In this document: positions 8,781 through 16,383 of the stretch, piece after piece
How positions within the stretch are numbered: position 1 is the first letter of the stretch
Layout of the letters: every line of letters begins with the position of its first letter
NCBI GenBank assembly: GCA_948976265.1
Contig: CARFUA010000013.1
Location: forward strand, 9,962 to 42,962
DNA length: 33,001 nt
Source: an uncultured Clostridia bacterium
Lineage (GTDB): Bacteria > Bacillota > Clostridia > TANB77 > CAG-508
Direction of reading: 5' to 3'
Made by a program: the position numbers and the translations under genes
The notes under the pieces: generated by a model
What the model saw: the letters and a program-made list of their open reading frames with translations, nothing else
What the model was told of the DNA's origin: nothing
Database searches by the model: none

Positions 8781-9560
8781 TTATTCTATTGAAGTAAGTT
8801 CATTAATAACTTTAGTACATTTTCCATTTTCGAAATGGAAAGAGTAAGTTTTTGAAGCGTCAGGATGTGTAGTTTCAGAAGCAGTAGTTGGTGTATAGTT
8901 TTTAAAGTTTTCGGCAACGGTTGTATCAGGATTATGCCATAAACCTGTACAAATTGTATTACCAGGAAGAGTAATTTCTTTAGTTTCATTGGTTCGCTTC
9001 CAAACATTTTCTAATTGAGCTTGGCATTCCAAGAAGTATTCATTTGCATTTTTTGACTTTATTTTATAAAGTGCATAATTACTAGAATCATAGATTTCCC
9101 ATTCATCTCCATTTGATTTTACAGTGTAAGATTCGCCATTTAAACGAATAGAACCAGAATTTTGTATCTGCATTACTTCGTCATGGGAAAGTGTATATTG
9201 CGTGTAAATAACGCCTTGTAAAGTATAAGTGTTGTCCTTATTTTGAGTGGCATTGGTAACATATAATACATCGATTCCATTTAGTTCTTGTGTAATTTGT
9301 GAAGAACTATTGTTAGAAGTTGTAGAGTTTTGAGATGTAGAAGTATTCGTGTTGTCTAACTGATTAGAGATAGAATCAAGTGTATTTTCTAAAGTGTTTA
9401 TAGTTGTTTCTTTATTGGATAAATTATTTTGAAGTTGATTCATAATTTTCTCATTCGAACTTTTGGTTTCCCCTAACTGATACCATAAAAATCCGATAAT
9501 CATCACTAAAAGAACAATTATGATGATATAAAAAACATGAGTTGAATGATTTTTTTCCAT
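8781..9560 (-). CDS. Membrane-anchored extracellular protein of unknown function, 259 aa
   Basis: A short cytoplasmic N-terminus (MEKNHSTH) precedes one membrane helix at about residues 9-28. Next come a coiled-coil-like stretch rich in Asn, Lys and Leu (about 33-70), a low-complexity Ser/Thr/Asn linker (about 71-90) and an outer globular part from about 95 to 259. The outer part is aromatic- and Thr-rich, with a short motif LPGNTICTGLWHNPDTTV near 200. The topology suggests a surface protein held away from the membrane by a stalk. The start ATG 9560 follows AGGAGGT and an A8 run. I do not recognise the outer domain. The promoter spacer is mainly an (AT)n repeat (9598-9626), which could make expression variable. 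Confidence 0.75.
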   Translation of the reverse strand: MEKNHSTHVFYIIIIVLLVMIIGFLWYQLGETKSSNEKIMNQLQNNLSNKETTINTLENTLDSISNQLDNTNTSTSQNSTTSNNSSSQITQELNGIDVLYVTNATQNKDNTYTLQGVIYTQYTLSHDEVMQIQNSGSIRLNGESYTVKSNGDEWEIYDSSNYALYKIKSKNANEYFLECQAQLENVWKRTNETKEITLPGNTICTGLWHNPDTTVAENFKNYTPTTASETTHPDASKTYSFHFENGKCTKVINELTSIE

Positions 9561-9597
9561 TTTTTTTACCTCCTATTTGGATAATATTAACACAATT

Positions 9598-9626
9598 ATT
9601 ATATATATATATATGCGATGTGTCAA
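9598..9626 (-). promoter_or_regulatory. Promoter with an (AT)n dinucleotide spacer
   Basis: Read leftward, TTGACA (9626-9621) and TATAAT (9603-9598) are separated by exactly 17 nt, of which about 11 form an alternating AT tract that runs into the -10 box. Slippage by one AT unit would change the spacing to 15 or 19 nt. It drives the surface protein gene at 8781-9560. Confidence 0.65.
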
Positions 9627-9663
9627 TAGAAAAAAAGGAAAAAAATAATATCATAGTAAACAT

Positions 9664-9700
9664 AAAAATAACTATCACGAATGAAATGATAGTTATTTTT
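9664..9700. terminator. Bidirectional terminator
   Basis: Perfect arms AAAAATAACTATCA (9664-9677) and TGATAGTTATTTTT (9687-9700) follow the leftward ORF at 9732-9983. Confidence 0.8.
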
Positions 9701-9731
9701 ATATCCAGCAGATGAGCTAAATTCGAGGAAG

Positions 9732-9983
9732 TTATTCAACTTCTAAATAAAATCCATCGTCTTTTTCGATGAGATTTTCTTTTTCGGGGTCCACGAAGTG
9801 GCATACAAAGCCATTATCAGTTGATTCCCACCGTATGACATTGCCAACGGGTAAGTTCCCTTGAGAATCTCCAATCAAATAGATTTTCTTATTAACCACC
9901 AAAGCTGAGCTAAATAAAAATGGCGGTAAATCCATGTCAGAGTTTACCCGGATGAAATGGTCTTGCTTTTGTAGTTTTGCCAT
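9732..9983 (-). CDS. Small protein of unknown function, 83 aa, with in-frame CGG codons
   Basis: I do not recognise this protein. The start is ATG 9983, because GGGAGGT lies 7 nt upstream. The product begins MAKLQKQDHFIRVNSDMDLPP and ends acidic (KENLIEKDDGFYLEVE). Its codon use differs from the neighbours: CCC, CCG, GTC, CTC, GGG and two CGG codons (ATC CGG GTA at codon 12; ATA CGG TGG at about codon 54), with higher GC. Reading straight through gives a plausible compact protein, whereas a +1 step at the first CGG gives GGG TAA, an immediate stop. It is therefore either a recent arrival that still uses CGG as Arg, or evidence that CGG can be read in frame. A good promoter (10014-10042) and terminator (9664-9700) frame it. 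Confidence 0.6.
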   Translation of the reverse strand: MAKLQKQDHFIRVNSDMDLPPFLFSSALVVNKKIYLIGDSQGNLPVGNVIRWESTDNGFVCHFVDPEKENLIEKDDGFYLEVE

Positions 9984-10013
9984 ATAGGTACCTCCCAATA
10001 TAAAATGATATCT

Positions 10014-10073
10014 ATTATATAATACAAATTTAAAAATGTCAATATTGACACTTCCTATTTTTAATGATATAGT
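10014..10073. promoter_or_regulatory. Divergent promoter pair sharing a TGTCAATATTGACA palindrome
   Basis: The palindrome at 10037-10050 contains two opposed -35 boxes. Rightward: TTGACA 10045-10050, 17 nt, TATAGT 10068-10073, serving the gene at 10101. Leftward: TTGACA 10042-10037, 17 nt, TATAAT 10019-10014, serving the ORF at 9732-9983. One polymerase or one dimeric regulator bound to the palindrome would block the other direction. Confidence 0.7.
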
Positions 10074-10100
10074 AATCTTAAATTTAGAGAGGAAATAAAA

Positions 10101-10829
10101 ATGAAAGACAAAAGAAGTATTAAAAGCTGGAAAACATTGATAATTATAGCTTTACTAGTATTCATAATGGGGCTTATAGTTGGGGCTTTGAATGTGGGAC
10201 AAGTTAATGAGAAAATAGCTAAATTAACGGAAGAAAAAGTGGTAAATACGGAAGAGAAAAAGTTTTTAGAAGCTGAGAAAATTATGGCTGCTTATGTTAC
10301 AAAAAAGGAAGTAGCAAGTGAAGAAGTTGTTTCAAGATATGCTAAAGCACGCCAACGTGAATTGTATAACTCAATTGATAAGATTGTAATTTCGCCAAAC
10401 ATGGATTTAACTGTAAGATGCAATGTTTCAAGAGAGGACTTTATAACATTAATGGCAGGTGTTAGAGCAGATACTTCAGGTTTTTTTGAAGAAAATGCAG
10501 GAATCATTTATGATTTATGCGAAAAATACCAAATAAATGAGATATTTTTCTGTGGATTAATCTCAGCAGAGTCTGGATGGAATATTGCGGGAAATCATAG
10601 AAGAACGCATAATTATATTAGTTTGATGGGAAATGGCGGTTTAATTCAATTTGCTTCGGTAGAACAAGGATTAGAAAAAGCTGCAAGTACGTTGCATTAT
10701 AATTATTTATCGCCAGGCGGAAGATTTTACAATGGAAAAAACCTAGCTGGTGTTAGGACGCGATTTTGTCCAGTAAATCCGAATTGGACCAATTTAGTGT
10801 ATGGAAGAATGAAGCAAATTATAAAATAA
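10101..10829 (+). CDS. Membrane-anchored glucosaminidase/lysozyme-like protein, 242 aa
   Basis: A single N-terminal membrane helix (about residues 12-30) precedes a charged, coiled-coil-prone stretch (about 32-100). The C-terminal catalytic-like domain (about 120-242) resembles the mannosyl-glycoprotein endo-beta-N-acetylglucosaminidase (glucosaminidase) family. Likely key residues are in GLISAESGWN (about 152-161), where the Glu is the expected catalytic acid. The following blocks are HNYISLMGNGGLIQFAS, AASTLHYNYLSPGG and VNPNWTNLVYGRMKQI. It would cleave peptidoglycan glycan strands outside the membrane. The start ATG follows AGAGGAAATAAAA, and a terminator follows directly. It is a single gene transcribed from the divergent promoter at 10045-10073. 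A role in growth, division or spore morphogenesis is possible. Confidence 0.8.
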   Translation: MKDKRSIKSWKTLIIIALLVFIMGLIVGALNVGQVNEKIAKLTEEKVVNTEEKKFLEAEKIMAAYVTKKEVASEEVVSRYAKARQRELYNSIDKIVISPNMDLTVRCNVSREDFITLMAGVRADTSGFFEENAGIIYDLCEKYQINEIFFCGLISAESGWNIAGNHRRTHNYISLMGNGGLIQFASVEQGLEKAASTLHYNYLSPGGRFYNGKNLAGVRTRFCPVNPNWTNLVYGRMKQIIK

Positions 10830-10853
10830 AAAGCTCCTTAAAGGGGCTTTTTT
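10830..10853. terminator. Terminator after the glucosaminidase-like gene
   Basis: AAAAGCTCC and GGGGCTTTT pair around TTAA and are followed by T7. The reverse strand also gives a hairpin and a T-run, so it can stop transcription from the leftward promoter at 10873-10901. Confidence 0.8.
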
Positions 10854-10872
10854 TGTAAGTGCTCTACCTTTT

Positions 10873-10901
10873 ATTATATCATATTCTTGAAATTATGTCA
10901 A
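10873..10901 (-). promoter_or_regulatory. Leftward promoter that fires directly into the terminator
   Basis: TTGACA (10901-10896), 17 nt, TATAAT (10878-10873) lies on the - strand, within a TGTCAACTTGACA palindrome (10896-10908). The expected start near 10866 is only about 15-35 nt before the terminator at 10830-10853, so the product would be a tiny hairpin RNA of about 45 nt. No reading frame lies between. The rest of 10854-11057 holds no gene. Confidence 0.5.
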
Positions 10902-11057
10902 CTTGACAAAATATAAAAAATATGCTCTTACTTGTTTTTGCTAATAAATATTACTGTTTTTAATTTAAATAAAAAAAGGTAGCTATTTTTTTTAAATTGT
11001 GGTAAAATATACAAAAGATATTATAAAAATCTAAAAAGAAATAAAATAGGAGTTAAA

Positions 11058-11693
11058 ATGGAATATGTATTTACTTTTTTAGAAGGAATTGCGAGTTTTA
11101 TATCACCGTGTTTGTTGCCGATGCTTCCCATTTATATTGCTTATTTTGCAGGTAAAAACGAAAAAAAAACCCAAAAGGCAATTTTAAATGCAGTTGGTTT
11201 TGTGTTAGGATTTACGACGATATTTTTATTATTAGCAATATTTGCAAGTCAAGTTGGAAAGCTAGTAAGCAGTTATATGAAATATATCAAAATTGTATTT
11301 GGCGTGGTTATTATCGCATTTGGACTAAATTATATGGAATTCCTAAATTTAAAATTTATGAGCAAAATGAAAGCAGTAAATGCTGATTTGCAAAACTTAA
11401 ATTTTATAAAATCATTTTTATTTGGCATGCTATTTTCAATTAGTTGGACACCATGTATTGGAACATTTTTAAGCTCCGCATTGCTGCTCGTTGCAAAGCA
11501 ACAACAATTATTAAAAGGAATACTGTTGATGCTTATTTATTGCATTGGACTTGGAATTCCGTTTATTTTATCAGTCGCATTAATGGAAAAATTGAAAGGT
11601 GTTTTTGATAAGATAAAAGAGAATTTCAGTAAAATAAAGAAAATTTCAGGTGCCATTTTAATTGCTATGGGAATATATATTATTTTCTTTTAA
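11058..11693 (+). CDS. ccdA: CcdA-type thiol-disulfide electron transfer membrane protein
   Basis: CcdA/DsbD-type proteins carry reducing power from cytoplasmic thioredoxin across the membrane to extracytoplasmic thiol proteins, in cytochrome c maturation or spore development. The 211-aa protein has about six hydrophobic segments. The two redox cysteines lie in FISPCLLPMLPIY (about residues 16-28) and SWTPCIGTFLSS (about 130-141), the hallmark Pro-Cys positions of the family. The ATG at 11058 follows AGGAG. The next gene, an anchored thioredoxin, starts 11 bp after its stop, a natural donor-acceptor pair. With no cytochrome genes nearby, reduction of extracytoplasmic or spore proteins is the more likely role. 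Confidence 0.9.
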   Translation: MEYVFTFLEGIASFISPCLLPMLPIYIAYFAGKNEKKTQKAILNAVGFVLGFTTIFLLLAIFASQVGKLVSSYMKYIKIVFGVVIIAFGLNYMEFLNLKFMSKMKAVNADLQNLNFIKSFLFGMLFSISWTPCIGTFLSSALLLVAKQQQLLKGILLMLIYCIGLGIPFILSVALMEKLKGVFDKIKENFSKIKKISGAILIAMGIYIIFF

Positions 11694-11704
11694 AGGAGAA
11701 AACT

Positions 11705-12136
11705 ATGAAAAATAAAATTATAATAATTGTTTTGTGTATCATTTTTATTGTTGGATTATTTGCCGTAAATGGAGTGCTAAAAAAACAGGAAAAGAACACA
11801 AAAAATGAAAATATAAAGGAGGATAAAATGAGTGTTTTAGAAGTTACAAGTAATGAATTTGAAGAGGAGATTTTAAAAAGTGAGAAGCCAGTTTTGGTGG
11901 ACTTTTATGCAGATTGGTGTGGTCCATGTAAAATGTTAGCACCAATTGTGGAGCAAGTTGCGACAGAAAATAATGATGTGAAAGTTTGCAGAATTAATGT
12001 TGACGAGGCACAAGATTTAGCGGTAGAATATGGAATCATGTCGATTCCAACATTGGTTGTTATCAAAAATGGAAAAGAAGCAAACCGAGCAGTTGGCGTT
12101 TTAGGAAAAGATGAAATTTTGGAGATGTTGAAATAG
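11705..12136 (+). CDS. Thioredoxin, membrane-anchored form with a possible internal cytosolic start
   Basis: The long form (143 aa, ATG 11705 after AAAGGAG) has an N-terminal membrane helix (residues 4-24), a charged linker (25-41) and a full thioredoxin domain with active site ADWCGPCKML (about 68-77) and the cis-Pro loop SIPTLV (about 117-122). A second strong signal, AAAGGAGGATAAA, lies inside the linker and precedes ATG 11828 in the same frame; starting there gives a complete soluble thioredoxin of 102 aa (MSVLEVTSNEF). One gene may therefore make both an extracytoplasmic thioredoxin that takes electrons from CcdA and a cytosolic one that supplies them. It is co-transcribed with ccdA and the HD protein. 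Confidence 0.9.
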   Translation: MKNKIIIIVLCIIFIVGLFAVNGVLKKQEKNTKNENIKEDKMSVLEVTSNEFEEEILKSEKPVLVDFYADWCGPCKMLAPIVEQVATENNDVKVCRINVDEAQDLAVEYGIMSIPTLVVIKNGKEANRAVGVLGKDEILEMLK

Positions 12137-12150
12137 TTTTGGAGGACAAA

Positions 12151-12720
12151 ATGACCCAAATAGTAGAAAAAATAAAAGAAGAATTATTAAATAGATGTGA
12201 AAAATCTAAACAAAAAGATGGTTATGATTTTTGGAATGAACATATTAAATATGTTGTGGAAAATGCTGTGGAATTGGCTAAAAAATATGATGCAGATGTG
12301 GAAATTGTAGAATTGGGAGCATTGCTACATGATATTGCAATGCCTTCAGAATATGGAGAGCGAGAAAAACATCATATTTATGGAGCTGAAATTGCAGAGC
12401 AGTTACTAACGGATGTGAATTATCCACAAGATAAAATAGAAAAAGTTAAAAATTGTGTTTTAAATCACAGAGGAAGTAAAGATAGACCACGAAATACAAT
12501 CGAAGAGCAATGCGTCGCTGATGCAGATGTTATGGCACATTTTGATTGTATTCCAAGTTTGTTTGAATTAGCGTATAAAGAGAAAAATTTATCCACAAGA
12601 GAAGGAAAAGAATTTGTGAAGAAAAAGTTAGAACGAGATTTTTATAAATTAAGTGAACAGTCAAAAGAATTATTAAAAGAGCGATATGAAAATATTGTAA
12701 AAGTACTTTTTGTGAAATAG
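12151..12720 (+). CDS. HD-domain phosphohydrolase, 189 aa
   Basis: HD-domain proteins are metal-dependent phosphohydrolases, often acting on nucleotides. The metal-binding pattern is visible: the early His in WNEHIKYV (about residues 29-36), the HD pair in GALLHDIAMP (about 60-69), EKHHIYGAEIAEQLL (about 76-90), a later His in VLNHRGS (about 109-115), and the Asp in CVADADVMAHFD. The start is ATG 12151 with GGAGGACAAA upstream; a TTG at 12139 lies before the ribosome binding site and is rejected. It is 14 bp downstream of the thioredoxin gene and 16 bp upstream of the S51 peptidase, in one operon. The substrate is unknown. Confidence 0.85.
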   Translation: MTQIVEKIKEELLNRCEKSKQKDGYDFWNEHIKYVVENAVELAKKYDADVEIVELGALLHDIAMPSEYGEREKHHIYGAEIAEQLLTDVNYPQDKIEKVKNCVLNHRGSKDRPRNTIEEQCVADADVMAHFDCIPSLFELAYKEKNLSTREGKEFVKKKLERDFYKLSEQSKELLKERYENIVKVLFVK

Positions 12721-12736
12721 ATTTTGGAGGACGAAA

Positions 12737-13402
12737 ATGAAATTAATTTTAGCGTCACAAGGATTTACAACAGATGAAATTGCCAATGAAGTTTCAAAAT
12801 TAGTGGGAAAATCTTTAGCAGATATTAATGTTGCAATTATTAATGAGGCGTATGTTGTGAAACCAGAAACAAGTGATAAACGTTGGCTGATAAAGGAATT
12901 ATCTCAAATTGAAAAATACATTGGTGGAATTATCGATTTTGTGAATTTAAGAGCCTACAATAAAGAGGAAATCAGAAGAAGATTGCAAAATACAGATATG
13001 ATGTATATTGTCGGAGGACAAAATTTTATTTTACCAGATTTATTTAAAGAAACTGGATTTGACGAAATTTTGAAAGAATTTGCAGAACAAAAAGTTGTGA
13101 TGGGAACATCAGCAGGTGCTATTGTTTTGGGGAAACAAATTGAAAGTGACCAATATTGGAAAGCAAGATATGGAGTCACAAATTGCGAAATAAAAAATAA
13201 AACGTTAGAGTTGGTTAATTTTAATATTGTACCACATTATAAAAGAGAAGATCACCAGAAATGGGATGCCAATTTTTTGAGAGAAACCCTAAAAGATAAC
13301 TCGTTTCCAGTTTATGCAATAACAGATGAGCAGGCGGTTATTTATGAAAATGGGAGAATTTTTTTGGTAGGTGGAAAAGTGGAAGTCTTTGGAAGAAAAT
13401 AA
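12737..13402 (+). CDS. Peptidase S51 family protein (dipeptidase E-like)
   Basis: S51 serine peptidases (dipeptidase E, cyanophycinase) use a nucleophilic Ser in a G-T-S-A-G-A elbow. Here MGTSAGAIVLG is at about residues 127-137, preceded by the strand MMYIVGGQNFIL (about 93-104). FNIVPHYKRED (about 175-185) carries the likely catalytic His. The 221-aa length fits the family. The ATG at 12737 follows GGAGGACGAAA. It closes the ccdA-thioredoxin-HD operon, which otherwise has no obvious link to peptide breakdown. Aspartyl dipeptidase activity is a family-based guess. Confidence 0.88.
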   Translation: MKLILASQGFTTDEIANEVSKLVGKSLADINVAIINEAYVVKPETSDKRWLIKELSQIEKYIGGIIDFVNLRAYNKEEIRRRLQNTDMMYIVGGQNFILPDLFKETGFDEILKEFAEQKVVMGTSAGAIVLGKQIESDQYWKARYGVTNCEIKNKTLELVNFNIVPHYKREDHQKWDANFLRETLKDNSFPVYAITDEQAVIYENGRIFLVGGKVEVFGRK

Positions 13403-13420
13403 ACAGTCATGATATATAAT

Positions 13421-13557
13421 CTAAGGGACTTCGTTTCCAAAGCCCCTCGCCGTAGTTATTTGGTAGGAGTGCCATAGTTTCCTACATCTCTTGTTAACCT
13501 ATTGCTAGGTGCGTGGAAGGCACGAAAATCGTCCACCTCAAATAACTCTTATATTGT
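13421..13557 (-). ncRNA. Multi-branched small RNA candidate, class unknown
   Basis: No ORF fits, the GC content exceeds the surroundings, and a good leftward promoter (13564-13592) precedes it. Read leftward, a 9-bp closing stem (AGTTATTTG with CAAATAACT) encloses three helices: GTGGA with TCCAC, ACCTA-GCAA-TAGGT capped by a GNRA-like tetraloop, and GTAGGA with TCCTAC. A separate hairpin follows (AGGGGCTT with AAGTCCCT). The architecture resembles a junction-containing RNA. The position between convergent genes and the roughly 140-nt size suit a housekeeping sRNA. I considered 6S RNA and SRP RNA but cannot match their conserved bases. Confidence 0.55.
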
Positions 13558-13563
13558 ACTTTA

Positions 13564-13592
13564 ATTATACCACATTTATTCATTTTTGTAAA
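13564..13592 (-). promoter_or_regulatory. Promoter of the small RNA
   Basis: TTTACA (13592-13587), 17 nt and TATAAT (13569-13564) on the - strand, partly inside the 3' end of the PBECR-like gene. Confidence 0.6.
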
Positions 13593-13957
13593 GTATTTCT
13601 TTATTTTTAATTAATTGCTTATATGTACTATTTCTTATTTTCCACATTGTTAAAATTGAATTTTTATCTCTTTTTTTATCTGTACCAGTATTCAACTTCA
13701 CAACAAGTTGTATGTTTTTTCCCTCTTCTTGGATTCTTTTTAACATTATTACAGTATCAACATTTTTAGTATCTTTCAAAACAAAGTTAGGTTCACTTAT
13801 TATCTGTTTTATATAAACAGAAAACTTCTCATAATCGCCGAGGATGTCTTTCTTTTATATGTTTCACTCTCTCATCTGTCAAAATAACGTCATCTGTTAT
13901 TATTTTCTTGCCATAATCTCCAATTTTACTTTTGTCTAATTTTCCAATGTATTGCAC
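13576..13957 (-). CDS. PBECR-type nuclease-like domain protein, +1 frameshift at CGG
   Basis: This protein resembles the phage-borne Barnase/EndoU/ColicinE5/RelE-like (PBECR) RNase-fold proteins, typically toxins or phage accessory nucleases. The start is GTG 13957 with AAGAGGT 7 nt upstream. The 0 frame reads DERVKHIKERHP and then CGG CGA TTA TGA at codon 40 (13840-13838). Skipping the C gives RHP-GDYEKFSVYIKQIISEPNFVL, continuing to a stop at 13576; the family-like blocks ERHPGDYE, EPNFVLKDTKN and NIQLVVKL are restored. The 382-bp span is 3 x 127 + 1, for 126 aa. It follows the recQ stop by 26 bp on the same strand. The family assignment rests on remembered pattern only. Confidence 0.75.
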
Positions 13958-13983
13958 ATGTTTACCTCTTAATTATGCTATTT

Positions 13984-16125
13984 TCATTTCGTTTTTTTAT
14001 ATTTCGCCACAAAATAACGAATATCAAAATAACTAACTTGTCTTGGCAAATTTTCTTTTAAAATTTTTAATTTCTGAAATCCAAATTCATCAATAGCATC
14101 AAAAATTTCTCTTTCGAATTGTAATTGAATGTCTTTTGTTAGAGCAATATCCAAATCGAGTTCATAACAAGCAATCAAATGATTCTCAATCGTTTGTCTT
14201 GTGAAACCACGAATTTTACTAATTTCATCAATACTTTTTCCGTTTTTATATAAATCATAAGTAACTAGATTTGTGTTTTCTTTCGAAGAAGTTTGACTTT
14301 TCGAAGAGGATTTTGAAGTTATTTCCGTTATTTTAATATCGTTCTTCTTGACATATTTTTGGATTGTTTTAATGAAAACATTACCATATTTTTCTAATTT
14401 ATGAATACCAACACCACTGATTTTTAGCATATTATCCACAGAAATTGGATAATATGTGGACATTTCTTTTAGTGATACATCAGCAAATACAATAAAAGGT
14501 GGAATGTTGTGAATATCTGCAATTTCACGTCTCAGAGATTTTAAAATTTCAAATAAATTCTCATCATAATTTAATTCTTTTGTTTCAGAAGCAAAATCCT
14601 TTTCGATTTTTCGTTTAATTAAAACTGATTTATCCTGAAACAAAACCTCATTTGCAGATGGTTCTAAAGTTAAAATAGGATATTTATCACCAACAGTTTT
14701 AATATAGCCTTCTGTCATTAAAAAATAAATTAAATCTGTAATCGTATTTTTCGAATATTCATGCATAATGCCATACGTTGATAATTGGTCGAATCCCAGG
14801 TTTTTTACTTTGGCAGATTTTGAACCTTTCAAAACATCAGCCACCATTCCAGTTCCAAATCTTTCATGCATTCTTTTGATGCAAGATAATATTTTTTTAG
14901 CATCCAACGTGATATCCGTTGTTTCCATTTCTGACAAACAATTGCTACAATTGTCACAAATATCAAAGTTCGGTAGTTCTCCAAAATATTCTAAAATATA
15001 TTTTCTAAGACATTTATCAGTATTACAATAATCAACCATATCATTTAGCTTGTCATATTCGATTTTGCGATTGGAATCCGATTCACTTTGCTCAATCAGA
15101 AATTTATTTGTAACAATATCGCTTCTGCTAAAAAGTAAAATGCATTGTGCCGTATCACCATCACGACCAGCACGTCCAGCTTCTTGGTAGTAGCTTTCCA
15201 AATCTTTTGGCATATTGTAATGAAGGACATAGCGAATATTTGATTTATCAATTCCCATACCAAATGCATTTGTGGCAATCATAATGTTAGTTTTATCAAA
15301 AGTAAAATCTTCTTGTGAACGATTCCTTGCTTTTTCACTCATGCCACCATGATATTTAGAAACCACGTAACCTTCATTGGAAAGACTAGAGAATAAATTG
15401 TCGACATGTTTTCGTGTTGAACAGTAAATGATGCCTGAATCTTTAGTATTATTTTTTAAAAAATTAAATATATATTCTAATTTATTTTTGGGTGTTTCTA
15501 CAGAAAAACTTAGATTGGAACGGTCAAAACCAGTTGTTAAAGTAAAAGGTGCAGACAAATTCAACAAATGGATAATGTCATTTTTGACAATTTCAGTAGC
15601 AGTAGCTGTAAAAGCTGATAAAATAGGACGTCTTTTTAAATGAGAAATTACTTTCGAAATTTCGCGATAACTTGGTCTAAAATCGTGTCCCCATTGTGAT
15701 ACACAGTGCGCTTCATCAATGGTAATCATAGAAATATTTAATTGATTTAGAAAATGAATAAAAGAATCTGAATTCAATCTTTCTGGAGCAACATAGATAA
15801 TTTTATAAATATTATGGGAAATATTTTGCATTGTTTGCGAATATTCTAATTCACTAAGCGTACTATTTAGAAAAGTTGCAGGAATTCCGATTTCACTCAG
15901 ATTGCTTACTTGGTCTTTCATAAGTGAAATAAGTGGTGATATCACGAGCGTAATTCCTGGCAAAATCATAGCTGGTATTTGATAACAAATGGATTTACCA
16001 GCACCAGTTGGCATAATGGCTAAACAATCTTTATTATTTAATATTTGTTCTATTATTTCCAATTGACCAGGTCGAAATTTTTCGTAACCAAAGTATTTTT
16101 TTAGTAAGTTTTGAGGAGTGTTCAT
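13984..16125 (-). CDS. recQ: ATP-dependent DNA helicase RecQ
   Basis: RecQ is a 3'-5' DNA helicase for recombination and fork repair. In order: Walker A MPTGAGKSICYQIP (about residues 39-52), DEAHCVSQWGHDFRPSY (about 137-153), the second RecA-like lobe with CSTRKHVDNL and TNAFGMGIDKSNIRYVLHY, and the motif QEAGRAGRDG (about 315-324). A zinc-binding CDNCSNC follows (about 387-393), then the RQC winged helix, HRDC (IADIHNIPPFIVFADVSLKEM) and a C-terminal helix-turn-helix extension (SIDEISKIRGFTRQTIENHL, near 625-644). The length of 713 aa is normal for clostridial RecQ. The start ATG follows AAAGAAAGAAGGA. A TTGACA-N17-TATAAT promoter precedes it. In-frame CGG is absent. Confidence 0.95.
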   Translation of the reverse strand: MNTPQNLLKKYFGYEKFRPGQLEIIEQILNNKDCLAIMPTGAGKSICYQIPAMILPGITLVISPLISLMKDQVSNLSEIGIPATFLNSTLSELEYSQTMQNISHNIYKIIYVAPERLNSDSFIHFLNQLNISMITIDEAHCVSQWGHDFRPSYREISKVISHLKRRPILSAFTATATEIVKNDIIHLLNLSAPFTLTTGFDRSNLSFSVETPKNKLEYIFNFLKNNTKDSGIIYCSTRKHVDNLFSSLSNEGYVVSKYHGGMSEKARNRSQEDFTFDKTNIMIATNAFGMGIDKSNIRYVLHYNMPKDLESYYQEAGRAGRDGDTAQCILLFSRSDIVTNKFLIEQSESDSNRKIEYDKLNDMVDYCNTDKCLRKYILEYFGELPNFDICDNCSNCLSEMETTDITLDAKKILSCIKRMHERFGTGMVADVLKGSKSAKVKNLGFDQLSTYGIMHEYSKNTITDLIYFLMTEGYIKTVGDKYPILTLEPSANEVLFQDKSVLIKRKIEKDFASETKELNYDENLFEILKSLRREIADIHNIPPFIVFADVSLKEMSTYYPISVDNMLKISGVGIHKLEKYGNVFIKTIQKYVKKNDIKITEITSKSSSKSQTSSKENTNLVTYDLYKNGKSIDEISKIRGFTRQTIENHLIACYELDLDIALTKDIQLQFEREIFDAIDEFGFQKLKILKENLPRQVSYFDIRYFVAKYKKTK

Positions 16126-16156
16126 AGATTCCTTCTTTCTTTATTTTGATAAATCA

Positions 16157-16185
16157 ATTATATGAATTATGCAAATGGCTGTCAA
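16157..16185 (-). promoter_or_regulatory. recQ promoter
   Basis: TTGACA (16185-16180), 17 nt, TATAAT (16162-16157), about 35 nt upstream of the recQ start. The remainder of 16126-16383 holds no gene. Confidence 0.75.
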
Positions 16186-16383
16186 GGTAGTTTTTTTGAA
16201 ATTTTTAGCAGAAACGCTTGGAATTTTTATAAAATAAGAAGATATTTTATAGATAAAATACTTATATCATAAATATTTACGTTTGTCAACAATAAAAAAT
16301 AATAATTTTTCTTATTTTTGTAAAACATATTTCTTATGAAAATGTTATTTGATATAATAACAAAAAAGTAAGGAGGTTTTTGT

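Noticed and set aside
13421..13557. Firm naming as 6S RNA or SRP RNA
   Set aside because: The size and branching could fit a housekeeping RNA, but I could not match the conserved bases of either class.
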